64,000 bases of DNA from Marinoscillum sp049115815 (lineage in GTDB: Bacteria > Bacteroidota > Bacteroidia > Cytophagales > Cyclobacteriaceae). Under the pieces are notes generated by a model. It had not been told where the DNA came from. It saw only the letters and a list, made by a program, of their open reading frames with translations, and did no database searches. This document shows positions 43,141-50,493 of the stretch, one piece after another. Within the stretch, counting starts at the first letter, position 1. The number at the start of each line of letters is the position of its first letter. The translations under genes and the position numbers were made by a program. The DNA lies in assembly GCA_049115815.1 (NCBI GenBank), contig JAGDZO010000005.1, positions 372,001 to 436,000 of the forward strand, given 5' to 3'.

Positions 43141-43494
43141 ATGGAAACTGCAAAGCCTCGCGTCATCAAAGATTTTGACAGATTAGACGCACACATTCAA
43201 GAACAAATCAAATTGGTATATCCTTATGGGTTTTATGACTCTTTGATCCATTTCTATAACAAGGAAGGAAATAAAGTATCGGCCCTGCCCTTCGAGACAG
43301 ATGAGAAGTACTACATGGTGAGAATGACAGTGGCGCAAGCCAAATCGATTATTGAGGACGATGATGACTTTGATGATGATGGAAACCTCAAGGAAAGCAT
43401 AAAAGACGACTATGAGAATAAGTACTCGGACATAGACTATGTCAGTGACTACTTAAGTGATGACAATGAAGATGATGATGAAAGTGACGATTAA
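43141..43494 (+). CDS. Small acidic conserved hypothetical protein
   Basis: A 117-aa protein starting ATG 43141, with a conserved N-terminal part (FDRLDAHIQEQIKLVYPYGFYDSLIHFYNKEGNKVSALPFETDEKYYMVRM) and a strongly acidic C terminus (runs of Asp and Glu). Similar proteins are common in Bacteroidota and are sometimes labelled DNA primase, which the sequence does not support. The 3' end overlaps the start of the SOD-like gene by 17 nt. Function unknown. Confidence 0.75.
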   Translation: METAKPRVIKDFDRLDAHIQEQIKLVYPYGFYDSLIHFYNKEGNKVSALPFETDEKYYMVRMTVAQAKSIIEDDDDFDDDGNLKESIKDDYENKYSDIDYVSDYLSDDNEDDDESDD

Positions 43495-44089
43495 CTCAAG
43501 CAAGATATTTCTCTTTGCTTCCCTTCTTTTTCTTTTGGCTTGTGGGGATGACGATTCTGGTGTTGACCGCATCAAATCACCGGATGCCACTGCTCAGATA
43601 ACAGGAATGCTAAAGATGTCTGACACTACCTATTCGGTCAATGCCACACCTTATGGAGAGGTACTGCTCTACGATGAAGACAGTCTCATCAGAATGGTGA
43701 TTAATCTGACCAATTTTAATCCAAACACTACACACGCTATCCATGTGCACAACGGATCGTGTGAGCAGCCAGGGATGCACTGGAACCAAAATAAACCCAT
43801 GACCGAAAGGTTTTGTGGCACATTGAGTTTGGGCATCCCTTGGGCTAAGCCTTTCGCAGGTGATGTTGGCAATGTAAGTGTAGACTATCAAGGAAATGGA
43901 TCTGTCACCATAAAGACCAACCTATGGTCTATCGGCACCAATGATGACAGTGATCTGATCAATAGATCAATTGTGGTGCATGAAACCCTGAGTGATTTCA
44001 ATGGAGAGTGTGATCCTATGCACGACCATGTTCATACGCACGCCAATCCCAAAATTGCTTGTGGTATGATATTGCTCAACCAGGAATAA
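43478..44089 (+). CDS. Superoxide dismutase-like lipoprotein (Cu/Zn family, Zn site altered)
   Basis: A 203-aa lipoprotein (lipobox cysteine C22) with the Cu/Zn SOD fold. Copper ligands are kept: H89 and H91 (HAIHVHNG), bridging H101 (GMHWN) and H168 (RSIVVHE). Disulfide cysteines C95 and C195 remain. The zinc-site residues change: the GDxGN Asp is D129, but the His before it is F126 (PFAGDVGNV) and the other His of the loop is absent. The catalytic Arg is Lys192. A His-rich DPMHDHVHTHAN segment follows. The ATG at 43478 is the last of three adjacent ATGs. Confidence 0.82.
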   Translation: MKVTINSSKIFLFASLLFLLACGDDDSGVDRIKSPDATAQITGMLKMSDTTYSVNATPYGEVLLYDEDSLIRMVINLTNFNPNTTHAIHVHNGSCEQPGMHWNQNKPMTERFCGTLSLGIPWAKPFAGDVGNVSVDYQGNGSVTIKTNLWSIGTNDDSDLINRSIVVHETLSDFNGECDPMHDHVHTHANPKIACGMILLNQE

Positions 44090-44182
44090 TTTCAAGTTTT
44101 TTCTAGCGTAGTAGGGAATTTTCAGCCCTATAAGTTCGGTTTTAGGCTGTTTTGATAATTACAAACAAGCCGATGACAACTC

Positions 44183-44237
44183 GTGACAATCGTTTACTGG
44201 CGAATGACATACATGATGCATATCGCCCGTAAAATTG
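44183..44237 (+). promoter_or_regulatory. Putative activator site and -7 box upstream of the 142-aa secreted protein
   Basis: GTGACAATCGTTTAC (44183-44197), then 32 nt, then TAAAATTG (44230-44237), an imperfect TAnnTTTG box. There is no TTG at -33, as expected for an activator-dependent promoter. The same arrangement at the same spacing precedes the next gene. TGACAA is also repeated 10 nt upstream (44174). Confidence 0.5.
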
Positions 44238-44283
44238 CTTCAGTAACATCAACAAACAAGCTAAAACTCTAACACACGCAATC

Positions 44284-44712
44284 ATGAAAAATCTAACAAT
44301 TCTTACAGCATTACTTTTCACTTTCGCATTTTCAGTACAAGCACAAAAAGCCAACACGAGCGGACGTGTATTACCGAGCACACACAATTCCTTCAAGATC
44401 ATCTATACTAAAAGTGGTGATTCCAATGTGAAGATTAAACTACGAGACGCAGAAGGTGCTATCATTCACATCGACAAAGTAGAAAGCAACGACGGGTTCA
44501 TGAAGAGATATGACCTCTCACAATTGAACTCTGGCACTTATTCATTTGAAGTATTAGATAAGTCTGGCAAGAGCATTCACGAGGTGAATGTATCCGATGA
44601 AACAGGCACGGCTATGATAGCCGGATATACCGATATGTCTTCTGTCACAATAGTATCAGAGCAATCTAAGACTGTGAAACCTGAAAAGCTGGTAAGCAGC
44701 TTGACTCATTAA
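44284..44712 (+). CDS. Small secreted protein, 142 aa
   Basis: A protein with a signal peptide (MKNLTILTALLFTFAFSVQAQ) and a beta-sandwich-like mature region (FKIIYTKSGDSNVKIKLRDAEG, GTYSFEVLDKSGKSIHEV), which resembles a secreted Ig-like or sorting-type domain but carries no T9SS signature. It shares an upstream motif with the next gene. Function unknown. A hairpin terminator follows. Confidence 0.8.
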   Translation: MKNLTILTALLFTFAFSVQAQKANTSGRVLPSTHNSFKIIYTKSGDSNVKIKLRDAEGAIIHIDKVESNDGFMKRYDLSQLNSGTYSFEVLDKSGKSIHEVNVSDETGTAMIAGYTDMSSVTIVSEQSKTVKPEKLVSSLTH

Positions 44713-44747
44713 AACACAGAAACAAGACACTTCTTTATACACTCACA

Positions 44748-44777
44748 AAAGGCCTTCTTTTCTAGAGAAGGTTTTTG
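44748..44777 (+). terminator. Terminator after the 142-aa secreted protein
   Basis: A short stem CCTTCT/AGAAGG with a 7-nt loop, flanked by AAAAGG and followed by a T-rich run. Confidence 0.6.
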
Positions 44778-44781
44778 TTTG

Positions 44782-44836
44782 GTGACAATCATTTACATTT
44801 CAACTTTTGCCCCTAAGATCAAAGGGTGTAATATTG
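44782..44836 (+). promoter_or_regulatory. Putative activator site and -7 box upstream of the tandem sugar-binding protein
   Basis: GTGACAATCATTTAC (44782-44796), differing from the motif at 44183 at one base, then 32 nt, then TAATATTG (44829-44836). It begins right after the terminator of the upstream gene. Confidence 0.5.
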
Positions 44837-44856
44837 GATTCGAATTAAGACACTAG

Positions 44857-45843
44857 ATGAAATTAGTTTTCAACGTCATTCTTTTACTGGTCGCATCGAC
44901 TACTATCAGCCAAGATTTGGATCGTGTCATAGACCTTAGAGGTGACTGGAAATTCAATATAGGTGATAATCCTCGCTGGGCGGGTGCTGACTTTGATGAC
45001 TCAGACTGGGAAGAATTATTTGTACCATCACGTTGGGAAGATGAAGGCTTTTCGGGTTTTGACGGCTATGCCTGGTACCGAAAAGAATTTGAGCTCAGAA
45101 ATGAAGGCAACAATTTAATTCTGGTGTTGGGATATATAGATGATGCTGATGAAGTCTACTTCAATGGTGAACTGATTGGTTTTTCAGGAGGCTTTCCTCC
45201 AAAGTTTCACACGGCGTATGATGCCTATAGAGAATATCCGATCCCGAATCACCTGATCAATCAGAATGGACGCAATACGGTGGCGGTACGTGTATATGAC
45301 ACGGTCTTGGATGGAGGAATCATCAAGGGGAGAGTCGGTATCTACGAAAACCCTCAAATCACTCAGGATGCGCTCGTGTTGGAAGGAGTCTGGAAGATTA
45401 AGGTTGGTGATGAACCACATTGGCGAAAGCCCGAATTTGATGATCACAAATGGCAAACTACCATAGTGCCCAACTATCTAAGAGATGTTAAAATGGGATA
45501 TTTCGATGATGTAGTCTGGTTTCGAAAGGAATTTGTGGTACCGGAGAATTATACCAATGAAAAGACCTTAGTCTTGATACTCGGGAAAATTGACGATTTC
45601 GATCGTACCTATCTGAATGGAGAGTTAATAGGTGAAACCAATGATGGAGGCATATTTGGCACATCTAATTCTTATATCGAAGATCGGGTATACCCTATTC
45701 CTCCAGACCTCATCAACCGAAACGGAAAGAATGTAATCTCCGTAAGGGTCAAGGATATCGGAAAAGATGTCGGAATCCATCAAGGACCGATTGGAATCGT
45801 TCCTTTTGCTCAGTACCGAAATTTCCTGAAGTCTAGGGATTAA
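44857..45843 (+). CDS. Secreted protein with tandem GH2-type sugar-binding domains, no catalytic domain
   Basis: A 328-aa protein with a signal peptide (KLVFNVILLLVASTTIS) and two consecutive jelly-roll modules like the N-terminal sugar-binding domain of GH2 beta-galactosidases. Module 1 has LRGDWKFNIGD, YAWYRKEFEL and NTVAVRVYD; module 2 has LEGVWKIKVGD, VVWFRKEFVV and NVISVRVKD. The central barrel and catalytic domains of GH2 are missing, so it may bind glycan rather than cut it. It ends convergently with the GH113 gene (4-nt overlap). Function inferred. Confidence 0.85.
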   Translation: MKLVFNVILLLVASTTISQDLDRVIDLRGDWKFNIGDNPRWAGADFDDSDWEELFVPSRWEDEGFSGFDGYAWYRKEFELRNEGNNLILVLGYIDDADEVYFNGELIGFSGGFPPKFHTAYDAYREYPIPNHLINQNGRNTVAVRVYDTVLDGGIIKGRVGIYENPQITQDALVLEGVWKIKVGDEPHWRKPEFDDHKWQTTIVPNYLRDVKMGYFDDVVWFRKEFVVPENYTNEKTLVLILGKIDDFDRTYLNGELIGETNDGGIFGTSNSYIEDRVYPIPPDLINRNGKNVISVRVKDIGKDVGIHQGPIGIVPFAQYRNFLKSRD

Positions 45844-46847
45844 TCCTTGGCAAATTCTCTGGCTATTACTTGAGCCGCCGGCTTGTTTTGCGGGGTGAAA
45901 TCTCCATTTCCTGGCCCTCCATGATCCCCTAGAAAATGCCATTTCCAAAAGAACCCTCCTACAAACCAAGGTTCATCTGAAAACGCTTCGTACAACGCCT
46001 GATAGCTGTTCGCCTGAGCTTGCATGTTCAATTGAGATTTGTCCACCTCCCAATGATTGCCCGCAGCTCCATTGGCGCTTTGATAGCCATACTCGGTAAA
46101 CAATATCGGTCGTTCGTATTTCTGGCCAAACGCTCTCAATTCTTCTTTAATTGGAGCCCAAGCTTCCACTATATCTGCCACTTCAGGATTGTCTTCATGA
46201 ACCAACGGAAAATAAGCATCCACTCCGATATAATCCAATTTGTCCCAAAAAGTAATCGCTGAGAAACTATCCCAATTCGCTGCATACGTAAGTTTACCAT
46301 CGTATACCTCACGTATATCATCAGCCAACTGAGACCAATACTCCGGTCGCTGGGTTGCAGCAAACTTGATTTCAGTGCCAATGCATAGCATCTCGGCCTT
46401 TGTTTCAGCAGCCAACTGGGCATAAGTCATAATGTATTTTCTATACTCCTGCTCCCAAATCAACCAGTCTGCCTCAGTCTCTAAGTCATATTCACCAATC
46501 CAAAATCTACTCACCCAGACATGTGGTTTGATCATTACTTTGAGACCGCACTTCTGTGCTAGTTCTACCAGCACCTTAGTGCCATCGACTCGCTCACCCC
46601 ACCACTGTCGTTCGCTATTGAAATGAAGCTGAGGTTGCCCTTGCTTTGAGAATCCAAAAGGGATGACCGCTACCCACTCCGCATTGACAGATTGTACTGT
46701 GGCCATATCTGCCGAATCGATTTCTGAATAAGGATTGACCAAACTTGCCCCGTCAATTTTCAATCGGTCTTCTTGCACGCCCGTACGCATGAGTAGCCCA
46801 CCTAAACCGATAGTAATCAATCCCACTAAAATTCCGAAAGTCTTCAA
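45840..46847 (-). CDS. Glycoside hydrolase family 113-like protein
   Basis: A 335-aa TIM-barrel glycosidase with an N-terminal hydrophobic anchor (FGILVGLITIGLGGLLM). Family GH113 (beta-mannanase) is suggested by VMIKPHVWV, CIGTEIK (acid/base E159), YIGVDAYFPL and the nucleophile E252 in ILFTEYGYQS. The start is uncertain: no ATG fits, and TTG 46847 includes the leader while GTG 46826 would shorten it. It is convergent with the tandem sugar-binding protein gene. Substrate unknown; beta-mannan is the family precedent. Confidence 0.88.
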   Translation of the reverse strand: MKTFGILVGLITIGLGGLLMRTGVQEDRLKIDGASLVNPYSEIDSADMATVQSVNAEWVAVIPFGFSKQGQPQLHFNSERQWWGERVDGTKVLVELAQKCGLKVMIKPHVWVSRFWIGEYDLETEADWLIWEQEYRKYIMTYAQLAAETKAEMLCIGTEIKFAATQRPEYWSQLADDIREVYDGKLTYAANWDSFSAITFWDKLDYIGVDAYFPLVHEDNPEVADIVEAWAPIKEELRAFGQKYERPILFTEYGYQSANGAAGNHWEVDKSQLNMQAQANSYQALYEAFSDEPWFVGGFFWKWHFLGDHGGPGNGDFTPQNKPAAQVIAREFAKD

Positions 46848-47008
46848 TTCGCTAGTTCACATTGCTCACTAGTAAATTATCGAAAAGTATTGATTCACAG
46901 AATAGAAATGCAGCAATACTTGTCGCCAACCTCTAGTAAACTCCAAGAGGATCTGTTTGAAATTTCCCTTACGAAAAAAAGGAAGAACGCCGTATTGGCC
47001 TTGATAAC

Positions 47009-47051
47009 AACCTTATTGTAAGGTTGGTGCGCCGCAACAATGTTGCGACGC
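47009..47051 (-). terminator. Two hairpins downstream of murA
   Basis: The hairpin nearest murA pairs GCGTCGCAAC with GTTGCGGCGC (minus strand, one G-U, mismatched on plus), 47029-47051. A second hairpin AACCTTA-CAA-TAAGGTT lies next to it at 47009-47025. There is no strong T-run, so it may be a transcript end processed in another way. Confidence 0.45.
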
Positions 47052-47058
47052 GCTAAAA

Positions 47059-48366
47059 TTATTCGAATCGCTCGATATCGGCACCTAATGCCTGAAGGCG
47101 TTTATCTATGAATTGATAACCTCTATCTATTTGCTCCACGTTGTGGATGGTCGACGTACCAGAAGCAGAAAGTGCAGCTATCAAAAGCGATACTCCTGCC
47201 CTAATATCTGGTGAAGTCATGCTTATACCTTTGAGGTCGAATGCTCTGTCCAAACCGATCACAGTCGCCCTATGTGGATCACAAAGAATGATCTGAGCTC
47301 CCATATCTATGAGCTTATCTGTGAAGAATAGCCTACTCTCAAACATCTTCTGATGAATCAACACAGTCCCTTTGGCTTGGGTAGCTGTCACCAAGATAAT
47401 GCTTAACAAATCAGGTGTAAACCCTGGCCAGATCGCATCAGCTATTGTTAAGATTGACCCATCTATAAACGACTCAATCTCATAATGTTCCTGTGCAGGG
47501 ATATAGATATCATCTCCTCTAAATTCCAATTTGATGCCCAATCGTCTGAATGTATCTGGGATAATCCCGAGCATATCTATTCGTGCATCCTTGATGGTAA
47601 TTTCAGATTTGGTCATGGCAGCCATACCAATGAAACTCCCTATCTCAATCATATCAGGCAGCATGGTATGATCAGTGCCACCTAGCTTCTCTACACCTTC
47701 TATCTTCAATAGGTTGCTACCTATTCCCTCGATCTTAGCGCCCATTCGCACGAGCATTTTGCACAATTGCTGTAGGTAAGGCTCACAGGCAGCATTGTAC
47801 ACTGTAGTTGTACCTTTTGCCAAGACAGCCGCCATCACAATATTGGCTGTACCTGTTACTGAAGCTTCATCCAGGTGCATGTAGCATCCCTTTAGGTCAC
47901 TACCATCAACAGTATAGAATGAGTTTTCCGCATCGTACACAAACTTGGCGCCTAGCTTTTGAAAGCCAACAAAGTGTGTGTCCAATCTTCTACGACCAAT
48001 TTTATCACCTCCCGGTTGTGGAATTTTACCTGTACCGAATCTTGCCAATAATGGGCCTAGGATCATAATTGATCCACGAAGTGAAGATGCCTTTTCTTTG
48101 AATTCCTCCGAATCGAGAAATTTGAGATTGATGTGTTTGGCTGTAAAAACGTAAGACTCCTCATCGGTCTTTTCGGTCTGTACACCGAGATCTGCAAGCA
48201 AGTCTATCAACTTGAGTACATCGCGAATATTGGGAATCTTATGAATGTGAACCGGTTCTGCTGTAAGCAACACGGCAGAAATAATTTGGAGAGCTTCGTT
48301 TTTAGCACCTTGCGGAATGATGGTTCCGCTAAGTCTTTTGCCTCCCTTTACTCGAAATGAACCCAT
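47059..48366 (-). CDS. murA: UDP-N-acetylglucosamine 1-carboxyvinyltransferase
   Basis: A 435-aa MurA starting peptidoglycan synthesis by adding enolpyruvyl from PEP to UDP-GlcNAc. The signatures QGAKNEALQIISAVLL, PGGDKIGRRRLDTHF, ASVTGTANIVMAAVLA and IRAGVSLLIAALSASG are seen. The position corresponding to the fosfomycin-binding Cys115 of E. coli is Asp121 in PQPGGDKIGRR, a natural substitution known to confer fosfomycin resistance in several bacteria. Its ATG overlaps the DUF4290 stop by 1 nt (TAATG). Confidence 0.97.
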   Translation of the reverse strand: MGSFRVKGGKRLSGTIIPQGAKNEALQIISAVLLTAEPVHIHKIPNIRDVLKLIDLLADLGVQTEKTDEESYVFTAKHINLKFLDSEEFKEKASSLRGSIMILGPLLARFGTGKIPQPGGDKIGRRRLDTHFVGFQKLGAKFVYDAENSFYTVDGSDLKGCYMHLDEASVTGTANIVMAAVLAKGTTTVYNAACEPYLQQLCKMLVRMGAKIEGIGSNLLKIEGVEKLGGTDHTMLPDMIEIGSFIGMAAMTKSEITIKDARIDMLGIIPDTFRRLGIKLEFRGDDIYIPAQEHYEIESFIDGSILTIADAIWPGFTPDLLSIILVTATQAKGTVLIHQKMFESRLFFTDKLIDMGAQIILCDPHRATVIGLDRAFDLKGISMTSPDIRAGVSLLIAALSASGTSTIHNVEQIDRGYQFIDKRLQALGADIERFE

Positions 48367-49040
48367 TAGTTATTGGATCTTCTTCTTTTGTTATTGGAAT
48401 AATTCTTCTTACCGCCTTTGTTGCGATTTCGATTCTGGTTGTTGTTTCGATTGTTGTCAAAAGTACGATGAGAGGTTTTCTCACTATCGAATAGTCCGTA
48501 GGTTTTGACTTTTTCAATGTCTATATCCAATTGATCTTTGGATAGCTGTTTGATGTTTTTAAGGACGATTTCATCCTCAATCGTATCTCTATTCCAAGTT
48601 TGGTAAAAAGACTTCATCAATCTACCTATCCCAATCACAGCTCCCTCCTTCTCTTTAGGATCTTCCATTTTGATAGCTTCCTCTATCAACATCTCTACAC
48701 CCCTGCCATAATGACGAAACTTGATGTTGTTGTGTTGGTATCGGATTCTATCCGGCTTTCTGTCCAAGATGGTAGACTCTGGAATAGGGAAAGGGCTCTC
48801 TATATCCATATCAAAGTCTGAAATGATAAAAAGATCATCCCATACTTTTTGAGTGTATTCGTTAGCGTCTTTGCTTAGTTCAGGATTGATCATTTTCATC
48901 AACTCCACAAGCAAGCCTGCATACTTATTTCTCGTTTCTTTATCGTCGGTGTTTTTGATATGTGCAACAAGATTTTGCACGTTTCTTCCGTACTCTCTAA
49001 GCTTAAGGTGAGTACGTTCAGTATTGTATTCTAAACTCAT
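48366..49040 (-). CDS. DUF4290 family protein
   Basis: A 224-aa DUF4290 protein, a family I know only from Bacteroidota, usually next to murA. The core (EYNTERTHLKLREYGRNVQNLV, KFRHYGRGVEMLIEEA) precedes a basic, Asn/Arg-rich C-terminal tail (NNNQNRNRNKGGKKN) that suggests RNA or cell-wall polymer contact. The ATG at 49040 (MSLEYN) is preferred over an upstream TTG. Function unknown. Confidence 0.9.
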   Translation of the reverse strand: MSLEYNTERTHLKLREYGRNVQNLVAHIKNTDDKETRNKYAGLLVELMKMINPELSKDANEYTQKVWDDLFIISDFDMDIESPFPIPESTILDRKPDRIRYQHNNIKFRHYGRGVEMLIEEAIKMEDPKEKEGAVIGIGRLMKSFYQTWNRDTIEDEIVLKNIKQLSKDQLDIDIEKVKTYGLFDSEKTSHRTFDNNRNNNQNRNRNKGGKKNYSNNKRRRSNN

Positions 49041-49055
49041 TCTATTGATTTTGCT

Positions 49056-49083
49056 CAAAACTAGTCAAATCTGCCATTAGCAA
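49056..49083 (-). promoter_or_regulatory. Promoter of the DUF4290-murA operon
   Basis: Minus strand: TTG (49083-49081), 17 nt, then TAGTTTTG (49063-49056), about 15 nt upstream of the DUF4290 ATG. It fits the Bacteroidota consensus with short spacing. Confidence 0.4.
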
Positions 49084-49126
49084 GGCCAAAGGGAGAAATT
49101 ATTACCAGCAATATGGTGACAGCAAT

Positions 49127-50422
49127 TTATTTACTGGAGTTCATTAACTCCTCTATTTCTTCTATTTCGATTGGTATATCCGCCATCAGATTTTGGTGAC
49201 CGTCCTTAGTGATCACTATATCGTCTTCTAGCCTTATCCCTATCCCTTCTTCTCTTATATAGATGCCCGGCTCTACGGTGAAAACCATCCCAACTTCGAA
49301 CTCCTTGTAAATGGAAGCTACATCATGCACGTCCAATCCGAGGTGGTGCGAAGTGCCATGCATAAAATATTTGCGATAAGCAGGCCAATCAGGATCCTGA
49401 TTCTTGATGTCTGTCTTGTCAATCAGCTTAAGGTCAAGCAACTCTTTGGTCATCAATTCACCAACAGCCTTATGGTATTCCGGGATGGCACTACCCGGTC
49501 GGAGTAATTCTGTGACCGCCTTTTTTACCCGATTGACCGCCTCATATACATCTCTTTGGCGCTGAGTAAATCGACCATTTACTGGGATAGTTCTGGTCAT
49601 ATCAGCATTATAATTAGCATATTCAGCGCCCACATCCATCAGCAGTAGATCGCCATCTTTCAGCTGCATGTTGTTGTCAATGTAATGCAACACACAAGCA
49701 TTGGCTCCTCCAGCTATAATCGGTGTGTAAGCAAATCCTTTTGATCGTTTCGAAAGGAACTCGTGCATATATTCCGCTTCTAGCTCATACTCCCAAACGC
49801 CCGGCTTTGCAGCCTGAAGGATTCTCCTAAAGCCTTGATTGGTTATTTGGCATGCATGACTTATTTGTTCGATTTCTATGCTTGATTTGATGGTTCTCAA
49901 GTCATAAATAATAGGCGCTAACCGTTCATATTTATACAATGGAAATCGTTGCTGGCAATGTTTAATGAATCGATCATTGGCTGTCTCTACAATCGAACCA
50001 TTCCTGATATGCTCGTTGGTCGGTAAGTAGATATGCTCTGATTCGGCCAAAATGGTATAGAGCAGTTTCTCAAAATCCGGTGACCATTTGATATTGGCAA
50101 TCCCAGAAGTAGATCGTGCTTCTTCCTTAGTGAGCTTATGCCCCTCCCAAATAGCGATCTCCTCGCTTGTCTCCCTTACGAATAACAGTTCCCTGAACTT
50201 TTCATCAGGAAAATCAGGAGCAAGAAGTAAAATTGATTCTTCCTGATCCACACCTGATAAGTAAAACAGATCGGAATTCTGTTTGAAGGCCATTGTGCCA
50301 TCAGCATTGGTTGGCATGATGTCATTAGAATGAATAATAACCACAGAATTAGGCTTCAATCTGGAAACAAGCCTTTTCCTGTTTTGCACAAATAGTTCGG
50401 CATCTATCGGGTGATATCTCAT
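49127..50422 (-). CDS. pepP: Xaa-Pro aminopeptidase (aminopeptidase P)
   Basis: A 431-aa M24B metallopeptidase removing an N-terminal residue before proline. The N-terminal creatinase-like domain is followed by the pita-bread domain with the five metal ligands: LLMDVGAEYANYNADMTRT (two Asp), HGTSHHLGLDVHD (His), TVEPGIYI (Glu) and IRLEDDIVIT (Glu). There is no signal peptide. It is divergent from the subtilase gene by 71 nt. Confidence 0.95.
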   Translation of the reverse strand: MRYHPIDAELFVQNRKRLVSRLKPNSVVIIHSNDIMPTNADGTMAFKQNSDLFYLSGVDQEESILLLAPDFPDEKFRELLFVRETSEEIAIWEGHKLTKEEARSTSGIANIKWSPDFEKLLYTILAESEHIYLPTNEHIRNGSIVETANDRFIKHCQQRFPLYKYERLAPIIYDLRTIKSSIEIEQISHACQITNQGFRRILQAAKPGVWEYELEAEYMHEFLSKRSKGFAYTPIIAGGANACVLHYIDNNMQLKDGDLLLMDVGAEYANYNADMTRTIPVNGRFTQRQRDVYEAVNRVKKAVTELLRPGSAIPEYHKAVGELMTKELLDLKLIDKTDIKNQDPDWPAYRKYFMHGTSHHLGLDVHDVASIYKEFEVGMVFTVEPGIYIREEGIGIRLEDDIVITKDGHQNLMADIPIEIEEIEELMNSSK

Positions 50423-50493
50423 GAATTGGGGTTTTTATACAAGGTCTTTTAAGTAATTATGTCAGCCAACCGAGCAATTTTGTATCTTCACTT

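Noticed and set aside
43141..43494. DNA primase label used for similar 117-aa proteins
   Set aside because: No TOPRIM, zinc-binding or primase motif is present in this short acidic protein.
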